NCBI GenBank assembly: GCA_027457205.1
Contig: DAIDTM010000629.1
Coordinates: forward strand, 1-6,341
Reading direction: 5' to 3'
Origin: Anaerolineae bacterium
GTDB taxonomy: Bacteria; Chloroflexota; Anaerolineae; UBA4142
Length of the DNA stretch: 6,341 nt
The notes below the pieces were generated by a model. That model did not search any database. It saw only the letters and a program-made list of their open reading frames with translations, and was not told the origin of the DNA. Shown here piece after piece: positions 1 through 5,917 of this stretch. The position numbers and the translations under genes were made by a program. Every line of letters starts with the position of its first letter. Position 1 is the first letter of the stretch.

Positions 1-1865
1 TCCTTCGCCAGAATCATTTTCTGCACGATCGGCAAACGCTCGGTCTCGAAGAACATGTGCTCGGTGCGGCACAAGCCGATGCCCTGCGCGCCAAAGCGCC
101 GCGCCATACGCGCGTCGCGTGGATAATCCGCGTTCGCCCACACCTGCAAGCCGACCTCGGGTGCTCGTTCCATCCCTTTGCGCGATTTCTTCAATCGAAT
201 GTCGTCTGCCCACCCGAGCAGCGTCTTCAAATCTTCTTCCTTGTCATAGTCCGGCAGAATCGTCTGAATCTGCCCGGCGAAAACTTCGCCTGCGCCGCCG
301 TCGATCGAGATGTAATCGCCTTCCTTGATCGTTTTGCCGTCCGCGCTGAACAGTTTCTTTTCCTCGTCGACGCGAATCCCTTCGCAGCCCGCGACGCACG
401 GCAACCCCGCGCCGCGCGCGACGACCGCCGCGTGCGACGTCGCGCCGCCGTGCTGCGTCAATATTCCTTTCGATGCGTACATCCCGTGCACATCTTCCGG
501 CGACGTTTCGTAGCGGACGAGGATGACGCTCTTGCCTTCCTTGCCGAGTTTCTCCGCCGTGTCCGGATCGAAGATCGCGAGACCGGTCGCTGCGCCGGGC
601 GATGCATTCAAGCCGGTAGCAAGCAAGCCGCCGTTCTTCTTCGCTTCGTCTTTCGCCTTCGGGTCGAACTGCGGCATCAAGAGCTGCACGACCTGGTTCG
701 GCTCGACGCGCTGTACGGCTTCTTCCTTCGTGATGAGTTTTTCGCGCACCATATCCACCGCGACCTGCACCGCGGCGCGCGCCGTGCGTTTACCGGTGCG
801 CGTTTGTAGCATGTACAGTTTGCCGCGCTCGACTGTAAACTCCAAGTCTTGCATTTCGCGGTAATGTTTTTCCATCTGCCGCGCAATCGCGCGAAACTCG
901 TTATAAACCTTTGGATTCTTCTCTTTCAACTCCGCGATCTTCATCGGCGTGCGGATGCCGGCGACCACGTCTTCGCCCTGCGCGTTCGTCAGGTATTCGC
1001 CGTACAACTCATTCTCGCCCGTCGCGGGGTCGCGCGTGAACGCAACGCCGGTGCCCGAGTCATCGCCCATGTTGCCGAATACCATCGTCACGACGTTGAC
1101 CGCGGTGCCGAGGTTGTCTGGAATCTTGTTGATGCGGCGATAATCGACCGCGCGCTTGCCCATCCACGAGCCGAACACCGCGCCGATCGCAAGTTCGAGC
1201 TGTTTGTACTGGTCTTCGGGAAACTCTTCGCCGATTTCCTTCTTGTACAATTCCTTGTACTTGACGACGACTTCTTTGAGCGCGTTCGTGTCAAGATCGG
1301 TGTCTTGCTTGGCGTGATGCTTTTCCTTCGCGCCGTCAAAGATCGCGTCGAATTTTTTCGCATCAATGTCCATCACGATACGCCCGAACATCTGAATAAA
1401 GCGGCGGTACGCGTCCTGCGCGAAGCGCGGATTTTTCGTCAGTGCCTCGATGCCATTGAGCGTCTCGGAATTGAGACCCAGGTTGAGCACCGTATCCATC
1501 ATCCCTGGCATCGAAAATTTTGCGCCGGAGCGAACGGAGACGAGCAGTGGGTTTTTCGGGTCGCCGAATTTCTTGCCGCTCTTTTTCTCCACGGTCTTCA
1601 GCGCGGCAAGCGCTTGCTCCCACATCCCCTTGGGGAACTGGTTGCCGGCAGCGGTGTACGCGTTGCACGCCTCGGTCGTGATCGTGAAACCGGGCGGCAC
1701 CGGCAATTTTGCGCCGGTCATCTCGGCAAGCCCCGCGCCTTTGCCGCCGAGCAGATCGCGCATGTCCTTGTTGCCTTCTTCGAACAGGTACACCCATTTT
1801 TTCGAGAGTGTTTTTTTCGCCGCGCTCTTCGCGGCAGGTTTGGTCGCCTTTGTTTTGGTAGGCAT
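1..1865 (-). CDS. ppdK: Pyruvate, phosphate dikinase, N-terminal 621 residues (3' end outside window)
   Basis: PPDK interconverts pyruvate, ATP and Pi with PEP, AMP and PPi in the cytosol, serving gluconeogenesis or PPi-linked glycolysis. The visible part carries the N-terminal ATP-grasp domain: GGKGAGLAEM follows the start region, R112 lies in SVRSGA, and a TRDPATGE segment follows. Next comes the swivelling phosphohistidine domain with GGATSHAAVVAR, whose catalytic His is H478 (T476 and S477 precede it, the Thr being the site targeted by the PPDK regulatory protein in other organisms). The PEP/pyruvate barrel begins with GIGLCRTEHMFFETER (R600). About 270 C-terminal residues are missing because the window ends. 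The start is set by AGGAGG 8 nt upstream. Residues 1-23 form a Lys/Ala-rich extension before the usual KWVYLFEEGN start of the family. Arg codons are mostly CGC. Identity is very secure. Whether the enzyme runs toward PEP or pyruvate cannot be told. Confidence 0.97.
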   Translation of the reverse strand, partial: MPTKTKATKPAAKSAAKKTLSKKWVYLFEEGNKDMRDLLGGKGAGLAEMTGAKLPVPPGFTITTEACNAYTAAGNQFPKGMWEQALAALKTVEKKSGKKFGDPKNPLLVSVRSGAKFSMPGMMDTVLNLGLNSETLNGIEALTKNPRFAQDAYRRFIQMFGRIVMDIDAKKFDAIFDGAKEKHHAKQDTDLDTNALKEVVVKYKELYKKEIGEEFPEDQYKQLELAIGAVFGSWMGKRAVDYRRINKIPDNLGTAVNVVTMVFGNMGDDSGTGVAFTRDPATGENELYGEYLTNAQGEDVVAGIRTPMKIAELKEKNPKVYNEFRAIARQMEKHYREMQDLEFTVERGKLYMLQTRTGKRTARAAVQVAVDMVREKLITKEEAVQRVEPNQVVQLLMPQFDPKAKDEAKKNGGLLATGLNASPGAATGLAIFDPDTAEKLGKEGKSVILVRYETSPEDVHGMYASKGILTQHGGATSHAAVVARGAGLPCVAGCEGIRVDEEKKLFSADGKTIKEGDYISIDGGAGEVFAGQIQTILPDYDKEEDLKTLLGWADDIRLKKSRKGMERAPEVGLQVWANADYPRDARMARRFGAQGIGLCRTEHMFFETERLPIVQKMILAK

Positions 1866-1873
1866 GGCTTAAT

Positions 1874-1879
1874 CCTCCT
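1874..1879 (-). promoter_or_regulatory. Ribosome-binding site of ppdK
   Basis: A perfect AGGAGG reads on the minus strand 8 nt before the ppdK ATG and settles that start. The same bases overlap the TAG stop of the candidate 34-codon ORF upstream (stop at 1878-1880). Confidence 0.85.
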
Positions 1880-1982
1880 ATGGATTTATGATTTCGATTC
1901 CGCGTCCCGTAAATGCGCGCCTATCCACGCGCCAATCGCGTCCTTCGATAGTGCTGACGTTGCCACTTACCTCCTGTCCCAT
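1878..1982 (-). CDS. Candidate 34-residue small ORF in the glyS-ppdK spacer
   Basis: This ATG-to-TAG frame begins 10 nt after the glyS stop and reads MGQEVSGNVS at its start and GRGIEIINP at its end. I recognise no family. It is rich in charged residues, with no signal peptide or membrane segment. Its stop codon TAG overlaps the first bases of the ppdK AGGAGG, so translation through it could couple glyS to ppdK. Against it: there is no clear ribosome-binding site before the ATG, and a second short frame overlaps it (GTG at 1966 to TAA at 1886, 26 residues) with AGGAGGT at 1969-1975, only 2 nt before that GTG. Either frame, or neither, may be translated. The spacer otherwise shows only a 5-bp GCGCG/CGCGC stem without a T-run, so it is not a terminator. 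Confidence 0.25.
   Translation of the reverse strand: MGQEVSGNVSTIEGRDWRVDRRAFTGRGIEIINP
1885..1913 (-). promoter_or_regulatory. Weak candidate promoter for ppdK
   Basis: On the minus strand TTTACG (1908-1913, 4 of 6 matches to the -35 consensus) is followed after 17 nt by CATAAA (1885-1890, 4 of 6 matches to TATAAT). Transcription would begin almost at the ribosome-binding site, giving a very short leader. The match could easily be chance, but the 127-nt spacer is the longest in the cluster and a separate promoter for ppdK would be reasonable. Confidence 0.22.
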
Positions 1983-1992
1983 AACTGCTGGG

Positions 1993-3363
1993 CTAGGCGC
2001 TCAGTTTCTCTAAGAGCACATTCTTCACTTCCGCTATCGGCACTCGAATTTGTTCCATCGAATCGCGCTCGCGGATCGTCACCTTGCCGTCGTACTTGGC
2101 GTCGTCGGCAAGCACCGACTGGTGATCGACCGTGACGCAGTAGAGCGTGCCGATCTCGTCCTGCCGGCGATACAGCCGCCCGATCGCCGCGCTGTCGTCG
2201 TAGACCGTCATCATGTGCGGACGCAGCGCAACGGTGAGCTCTTCGGCTTTGGCGACGATCTCCGGGCGATTGCGCGCGAGCGGCAGCACCGCGACCTTGA
2301 TCGGCGCGAGCGGCTTAGGCAACCGCAGTACCACGCGCTTTTCGTCGCGCACCTTTTCCTCTTGATAGCTCTCGAACAGAGCGACGAGCACCGCGCGGTC
2401 AACGCCCATTGCCGGCTCGACCACGTACGGAATGTATTTCTCTTTCGTCTCGTCGTCAAAGTATTCCAGCGACTTGCCGCTCAGTTTTTGATGCGCGGTC
2501 AGATCATAGTCGGTGCGGCTCGCGATGCCTTCGATCTCGCTCCAGCCCATCGGAAATTTGTATTCGATGTCGTAATTCCCTTTGGAATAATGCGGCGGCT
2601 TTTCCGTTTCGACATCGTGGGGGTCGGGTCCGATGATCGTAGTCCCTTCGCGACGAATCACCTTGACGCGAATGTGATCGTCCGTAATGTTCATCGTCTT
2701 CCTCCACCACGCCAGCCGCTCATCGCGCCAGTGATCGTGCCATCCATCCTCCGTGCCGGGTTTGACAAAGAACTCCATCTCCATCTGCTCGAACTCGCGG
2801 TCGCGGAAAATGAAATTACCGGTGATGATCTCGTTGCGGAACGACCGCCCGACCTGCGCGATGCCGAACGGCACTTTCCGGCGCATCGATTGTTGAACGT
2901 TGAGAAAATTGACGAAGATGCCCTGCGCGGTCTCCGGGCGCAGGTACGCCACCGCCGCGTCGTCTTCTACCGGGCCCACGTGTGTCTTGAAGAGCAAGTT
3001 GAACTGACGCGGCTCGGTCATCGTGCCTTTGTTGCCGCAATTCGGACACGCGTCGCTCTTGAGTTGATCGGCGCGAAAACGATGGTGGCAGCTCTTGCAC
3101 TCGACCAACGGATCGGAAAACGTCTCGACGTGTCCGCTCGCGCGCCAGACGTTGGGATTCATAATGATCGCCGCGTCCACGCCGACGATATCGCCGCGAT
3201 CCTGCACCATCGCCTTCCACCACGCGCGCTTGATGTTATTCTTCAGCTCCACGCCAAGTGGACCGTAATACCAGAACCTGCCGATACCGCCGTAAATCTC
3301 GGATCCTTGAAAAACGAAACCGCGACGCTTGCACAACGAAACGATCGTGTCCATGTCTGGCAT
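1993..3363 (-). CDS. glyS: Glycyl-tRNA synthetase, dimeric (alpha2) class II type
   Basis: The enzyme charges tRNA-Gly with glycine using ATP and releases AMP and PPi. At 456 residues it is the single-chain type found in archaea, eukaryotes and some bacteria, not the bacterial alpha/beta tetramer. Visible in order: the N-terminal GSEIYGGIGRFWYYGPLG (20-37), a motif 1 region up to NPNVWRASGHVETFSDP (69-85), a zinc-type insertion with CxxC pairs C89/C92 and C106/C109, ETAQGIFVNF (144-153), motif 2 from RSFRNEI to FRDREFEQMEMEFF (173-199), motif 3 EPAMGVDR (316-323) and a C-terminal anticodon-binding domain (about 353-445). The ATG has AGAGGT (3373-3378) 9 nt upstream and an in-frame TGA just before it. 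A second Met at residue 4 is a less likely start. The gene begins 21 nt after the protease gene, so it is probably co-transcribed with it. I see no T-box leader. Confidence 0.97.
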   Translation of the reverse strand: MPDMDTIVSLCKRRGFVFQGSEIYGGIGRFWYYGPLGVELKNNIKRAWWKAMVQDRGDIVGVDAAIIMNPNVWRASGHVETFSDPLVECKSCHHRFRADQLKSDACPNCGNKGTMTEPRQFNLLFKTHVGPVEDDAAVAYLRPETAQGIFVNFLNVQQSMRRKVPFGIAQVGRSFRNEIITGNFIFRDREFEQMEMEFFVKPGTEDGWHDHWRDERLAWWRKTMNITDDHIRVKVIRREGTTIIGPDPHDVETEKPPHYSKGNYDIEYKFPMGWSEIEGIASRTDYDLTAHQKLSGKSLEYFDDETKEKYIPYVVEPAMGVDRAVLVALFESYQEEKVRDEKRVVLRLPKPLAPIKVAVLPLARNRPEIVAKAEELTVALRPHMMTVYDDSAAIGRLYRRQDEIGTLYCVTVDHQSVLADDAKYDGKVTIRERDSMEQIRVPIAEVKNVLLEKLSA

Positions 3364-3384
3364 GACAAATCAACCTCTGAATGA

Positions 3385-3750
3385 TTATAGACGGCTCACG
3401 GTGAGTTCGCCGTCGCGGTCGTTGAAGCAAAATTGCAGAGCGTCGAAAACGGAATCCCGGCCCACAACGTTCGCCGAAAGATGGAATCCTGCCACCTCTA
3501 AACCAACACGATGAAGATAGACAGGAACACTTTGCCCGCCTACCCCCTTGGTCCAAACGAGTTTGCCAGTCGCAAGATCAATCCCCAATTGTCGAGCCGC
3601 TGGTCCCCGAAACACGGAAAACCAAGCCCCTGAGTCCACGTATGCAGATTCCACGACCTGGGCATCGCCGGAGAACAGTTTGACGGAGATCAAGGGCGAT
3701 AAACGGTCAAAGACGTAGCGATACGCAATCCGGACTGGCAGGGTGGGCAT
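3385..3750 (-). CDS. Retropepsin-like aspartyl protease, small single-domain
   Basis: This 121-residue protein has the layout of bacterial retropepsin-like proteases, which act as homodimers because each chain gives one catalytic Asp. An N-terminal strand region (SPLISVKLF, 18-26) leads to the active-site motif DSGA (39-42, D39 as predicted nucleophile). A flap-like GVGGQSVPVY (69-78) follows, then VVGRDSVFD (95-103), the equivalent of the family's 'LGRD.F' segment near the C terminus. There is no signal peptide or membrane segment, so it is probably cytosolic. The ATG at 3750 is chosen over an upstream TTG at 3774 because AGGAG lies 7 nt before it. That AGGAG overlaps the stop of the upstream gene, indicating translational coupling. 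Codon use differs from the neighbours: by my count only 2 of 9 Arg codons are CGC, against roughly three quarters in ppdK. The substrate is unknown. Confidence 0.75.
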   Translation of the reverse strand: MPTLPVRIAYRYVFDRLSPLISVKLFSGDAQVVESAYVDSGAWFSVFRGPAARQLGIDLATGKLVWTKGVGGQSVPVYLHRVGLEVAGFHLSANVVGRDSVFDALQFCFNDRDGELTVSRL

Positions 3751-3755
3751 CAAGT

Positions 3756-3762
3756 CTCTCCT
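3756..3762 (-). promoter_or_regulatory. Ribosome-binding site of the aspartyl protease gene, overlapping the upstream stop
   Basis: On the minus strand TAGGAGAG contains both the TAG stop of the DUF5678-like gene (3761-3763) and the AGGAG of the protease gene, which sits 7 nt before its ATG. Ribosomes ending on the first gene would be placed directly on the second. Confidence 0.8.
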
Positions 3763-4138
3763 ACCTGACAGCAACCGCAGGGAATGGCGTCACGATCATT
3801 GGCATCTCATCCGTGCGGGGAATGTACGTCACCAATGGGATCACAGACGGTGCGGCTTGATGAGCCAGACGATATACCTCGTCGCCATTCGTGCTTGCCG
3901 CGATGATCCGTTTGTCCCAAATCGCGAGATAATTGCCAGGGTATTTCTTCTCAAACTCGGCCTCATGCGCGCTGAGCCAGGCATCCCATTCCATCAGTTG
4001 CTCATCCGTGGGCGCGATGCGTTGTTCCCACGGTACTCGCGCTGCTACCTTGTGTGCGCGCGGCTTGCCCGTCACGCGCTTTGTCCGAGCGCGATACGCC
4101 GCGCGCGTCTCGCGCGCTTTTCTTGGCTTTGCTTTCAC
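3761..4138 (-). CDS. DUF5678-like small protein with basic N-terminal tail
   Basis: The C-terminal half (about 50-110) reads MEWDAWLSAHEAEFEKKYPG, then NYLAIWDKRIIAAS, then NGDEVYRLA. This matches my memory of DUF5678: an acidic helix, a 'KYxGxxxAV.dgrVvA' beta pair and a helix, ending in a hydrophobic strand (SVIPLVTYIPR). The function of the family is not established. Residues 1-40 are very rich in Lys, Arg and Ala and may be disordered or nucleic-acid binding. The GTG start at 4138 is chosen because its GTGA overlaps the recO stop TGA, a classic coupled junction. A start at M49 would remove the basic tail and leave only the domain, and is the main alternative because the ribosome-binding site before the GTG is weak. 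The gene ends inside the ribosome-binding site of the protease gene, so the two are likely made together. Confidence 0.62.
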   Translation of the reverse strand: MKAKPRKARETRAAYRARTKRVTGKPRAHKVAARVPWEQRIAPTDEQLMEWDAWLSAHEAEFEKKYPGNYLAIWDKRIIAASTNGDEVYRLAHQAAPSVIPLVTYIPRTDEMPMIVTPFPAVAVR

Positions 4139-4938
4139 GCTTGCCGCCCGGCGGATACGCTTGCCCGCAGTTCGCGCAGAAACTCTACGCTCTTCAAATT
4201 CCGTTCCAGATGATGCGCGATGTACCGCTGCATCAACGTTTCCACTTCCGTGTGCGTCTCCGCATTCAAGCGCAACGCGCGCACCGATACCCACTCGCGC
4301 GTCTGCAAATACCGCATCGCTTTGAGCGCGTTCAGCGAGATCGGCTGGAGGTCGCGCGCGTGCTCTGCCACCTTCTCGCGCTGCGTTTCGACGCACTTTT
4401 GATCGATCACACCGCCGGCGTCCGCGCTGAAATAATTGTCGACCGGTTCGAGCGGCGCACCGCAATGAACGCAACTAAACAACTGGGGACGATAACCGAC
4501 ATACTGCATCAGGCGCAGTTCAAAAAATCGCGCGAGCAGCGCAGGAGCCGTCGCGTCCTCGCCGAGCCATTGCAGCGAATGGAGTAGCAGATCGAACACC
4601 GGCGAATTCTCGGCTGCCTCTTCGATAAACTGGTCTACCAGTTCGGCAAGGTAGTACGCAAACCCCAACCGTTCGAGATTCTCGCGCAGCGGCAGGAACG
4701 CGTCGAGCGTATCCGCCTGCGTGACGATGTCGAGGTGCCGTCCTTTGGCGATCAGCAGCGCGCTGTGCGTGAACAATTCGACATGTCCGCTCTTGCGGCT
4801 GGACGGCTTGCGCGCGCCTTTCGCGATCGCGCGCAGCTTACCGAGATCAGGCGTGTACAGCGTCAGTAGCCGATCCGCCTCGCCGAAATCGGAGCGTTTG
4901 AGAACAATCGCCTCAACCCGATAAAGTCGATCGCGCAT
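4135..4938 (-). CDS. recO: DNA repair protein RecO
   Basis: RecO helps RecR load RecA onto SSB-coated single-stranded DNA in gap repair and also anneals strands. The 267-residue length is normal. The N-terminal OB-fold shows the family's usual opening, RLYRVEAIVLKRSDFGEADR (4-23), followed by LLTLYTPDLGKLRAIAKGAR. A helical region with LAELVDQFIEE and the segment RFFELRLMQYVGYRPQL (137-153) follow. The zinc region has C156 and C159 in CVHCG, then FSADAGGVIDQKC (170-182). In zinc-binding RecO proteins that segment usually holds a second CxxC, but here the first Cys is Asp (D179, codon GAT) and only C182 remains. The ATG is fixed by the N-terminal homology, yet no Shine-Dalgarno is visible before it, and an inverted repeat ends 4 nt upstream. 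Its stop overlaps the start of the next gene. Confidence 0.95.
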   Translation of the reverse strand: MRDRLYRVEAIVLKRSDFGEADRLLTLYTPDLGKLRAIAKGARKPSSRKSGHVELFTHSALLIAKGRHLDIVTQADTLDAFLPLRENLERLGFAYYLAELVDQFIEEAAENSPVFDLLLHSLQWLGEDATAPALLARFFELRLMQYVGYRPQLFSCVHCGAPLEPVDNYFSADAGGVIDQKCVETQREKVAEHARDLQPISLNALKAMRYLQTREWVSVRALRLNAETHTEVETLMQRYIAHHLERNLKSVEFLRELRASVSAGRQA

Positions 4939-4942
4939 AAAT

Positions 4943-4997
4943 CAGAAGGCACAAGGCACAAAGCAGTAGGCAAGGGGTCTCTGCGTTCTGCCTTCTG
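4943..4997 (-). repeat. Inverted repeat in the mazG-recO spacer
   Basis: The 9-bp CAGAAGGCA (4943-4951) is mirrored by TGCCTTCTG (4989-4997) with a 37-nt loop. Inside it a short GCAG/CTGC pair (4963-4966 and 4981-4984) could extend the fold. The text also contains direct near-repeats (AAGGCACAAGGCACAAAG; on the other strand GCAGAAGGCAGAACGCAG). There is no T-run, so a terminator is unlikely. The sequence style is unlike the flanking genes and resembles the low-complexity 'TGCCTTCTGCCTT' spacers I associate with Chloroflexota and cyanobacterial genomes. It fills nearly all of the 68-nt gap and sits directly before the recO start codon. Confidence 0.5.
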
Positions 4998-5006
4998 CAT
5001 TCTCCC

Positions 5007-5318
5007 TCACCCTCCGCGCACCGTATTGTATTTATACGGGCGTCCCCAGTTCTTTTTCATCTTTTCCTGGAACAGCGACTCGGCGTCCAGGTCTAGCGCG
5101 GACATGAGATGCAGAATACGAATGATCGCGTCCGTCAACTCTTCACCGACGTGTTCCATCGGCTCGCCTTTTTTGTAAGCGTCGGTCGCCTCGGAAACTT
5201 CGGTGTGAATCAGCGCCAGCATTTCCCAAATGCGCGCCGGGTCGGACGAAAAACCCTTGCCGTCCGCAAGCGCGCGCACTTCCAGCATTTTCTGATTCAG
5301 ACCGATCGCATCGACCAT
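5007..5318 (-). CDS. MazG-like nucleotide pyrophosphohydrolase
   Basis: The 103-residue all-alpha protein belongs to the MazG/dUTPase-like hydrolases, which cut (d)NTPs to NMP and PPi and often clear non-canonical nucleotides. The metal-binding signature is visible as IHTEVSEATDAYKKG (37-51; E40 and E43) followed by GEELTDAIIRIL (58-69; E59/E60 and D63). The C-terminal KMKKNWGRPYKYN (86-98) is like the 'KN..RPY.H' tail of small MazG-like proteins. The length fits the single-domain form, not the two-domain MazG of E. coli. The ATG at 5318 has AAGGAG (5325-5330) at 6 nt, which excludes a GTG at 5354 that would place the promoter inside the coding region. The substrate cannot be told from the sequence. 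Its place beside cdd and recO fits nucleotide-pool care, which is inference. Confidence 0.85.
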   Translation of the reverse strand: MVDAIGLNQKMLEVRALADGKGFSSDPARIWEMLALIHTEVSEATDAYKKGEPMEHVGEELTDAIIRILHLMSALDLDAESLFQEKMKKNWGRPYKYNTVRGG

Positions 5319-5324
5319 TCGCTG

Positions 5325-5348
5325 CTCCTTATCGCGGCTATTATACCA
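5325..5348 (-). promoter_or_regulatory. Extended -10 promoter and RBS of mazG
   Basis: On the minus strand a perfect TATAAT (5340-5345) is preceded by TG one base upstream (5347-5348), forming an extended -10 element. No good -35 is seen at 16-18 nt, which extended -10 promoters tolerate. Transcription would start near 5333, leaving a leader of about 15 nt with AAGGAG (5325-5330) 6 nt before the mazG ATG. The element lies just after the lipoprotein stop, so it could drive mazG, recO and the genes beyond independently of cdd. Confidence 0.55.
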
Positions 5349-5354
5349 CAACAC

Positions 5355-5888
5355 TCAAAATCCATAATTGGATCGGTCGATGGACAACTGAGTTACTTGG
5401 CCGGCAACGATATCGACAGTGCAGTTGTTTGCTTTATCGCATTTGAAATTCCAGCTTTGGTTTCTTCCCACCGAGAACGCGTGGTTGCCGGGAGAAAGAT
5501 AGACCGTCAATGTTCCACCGCCCATCGGGATGCGATACGTTTTGGTATCGACAATAAAAGTAATATCGTATTGCCCTACATTGTTCGTCACTAACAATTC
5601 GCCCATGCCCGCCGGCATCGTGGGACCCGGTGTGGGCGTGATCGTAGAGGTTGGTGGAATCGCCGTTGCGGTTGGCATCGCGGTCGACGTCGGCGGAATC
5701 GGCGTCGCCGTTGGCGCTGAGGTCGAGGTTGGAGCAATCGTTGCCGTCGGCGCAACTTGCGTCGCCGTCGGCGGCACGGCGGTTGGACTCGGCAACGCCG
5801 TCGTTGCCGTCGGCGTTGGAGCCGGCGGTTGACCACACGCAACGAGCGCGAGCAAAAGCAGACCTACGAACCATAATCGCAAGTTCAT
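5355..5888 (-). CDS. Secreted lipoprotein with Pro/Thr-rich linker and C-terminal beta domain
   Basis: The 177-residue precursor starts with a type II signal peptide: N-terminal R4, a hydrophobic core FVGLLLLAL and lipobox LVAC with the lipidated Cys at C18. Residues 21-92 form a low-complexity linker of about ten loosely repeated 6-7-residue units of the kind APTATI/PPTSTI, probably an extended spacer lifting the C-terminal part from the membrane. Residues 96-177 look like a small beta-sandwich: GELLVTNNVGQYDITFIVD, TYRIPMGGGTLTVYLSPGNH and a final VDIVAGQVTQLSID. C150 and C156 could form a disulfide. I do not recognise the domain; PEGA-like or other surface beta domains are options. The ATG at 5888 is chosen because a GGAGGAG lies 6 nt upstream and the signal peptide starts there. 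It begins 29 nt after cdd. It has no obvious functional tie to the enzymes around it. Confidence 0.85.
   Translation of the reverse strand: MNLRLWFVGLLLLALVACGQPPAPTPTATTALPSPTAVPPTATQVAPTATIAPTSTSAPTATPIPPTSTAMPTATAIPPTSTITPTPGPTMPAGMGELLVTNNVGQYDITFIVDTKTYRIPMGGGTLTVYLSPGNHAFSVGRNQSWNFKCDKANNCTVDIVAGQVTQLSIDRSNYGF
5613..5828 (-). repeat. Degenerate repeats coding the Pro/Thr-rich lipoprotein linker
   Basis: This stretch codes lipoprotein residues 21-92 and consists of imperfect 18-21-nt units, each coding a variant of xPT(A/S)Tx. On the plus strand it looks like runs of GTTGGCGTCGCCGTCGGCG-like text. Repeats of this sort can change in number between strains. Confidence 0.6.
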
Positions 5889-5917
5889 CTGTTTCTCCTC
5901 CGTCCCACATCCAAAAA

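Noticed and set aside
1911..1935. A possible terminator hairpin between glyS and ppdK (GCGCG/CGCGC)
   Set aside because: The stem is only 5 bp with an 8-nt loop and no T-run follows.
849..2135. A 428-codon open frame on the plus strand across the ppdK start
   Set aside because: It is antisense to ppdK, glyS and their spacer, gives Arg/His/Phe-heavy protein text without any family motif, and the minus strand is fully explained by ppdK.
2050..3384. A 444-codon open frame on the plus strand opposite glyS
   Set aside because: It mirrors the glyS codons and shows no domain, while the minus-strand frame carries all class II synthetase motifs.
3364..3384. A T-box or other riboswitch before glyS
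   Set aside because: The gap is only 21 nt, far too short for such a leader.
3751..3774. A TTG start 24 nt upstream for the protease gene
   Set aside because: The ATG at 3750 has a well-spaced AGGAG, whereas the TTG would lie inside the upstream gene with no ribosome-binding site.
4139..4474. An upstream extension of the DUF5678-like frame into recO
   Set aside because: It overlaps the conserved RecO C-terminal half and has no recognisable domain; the GTG overlapping the recO stop is the natural start.
5530..5832. A Val/Gly-rich plus-strand open frame
   Set aside because: It is the antisense reading of the lipoprotein's Pro/Thr linker repeats; its repetitive VAVG text is a by-product of that.
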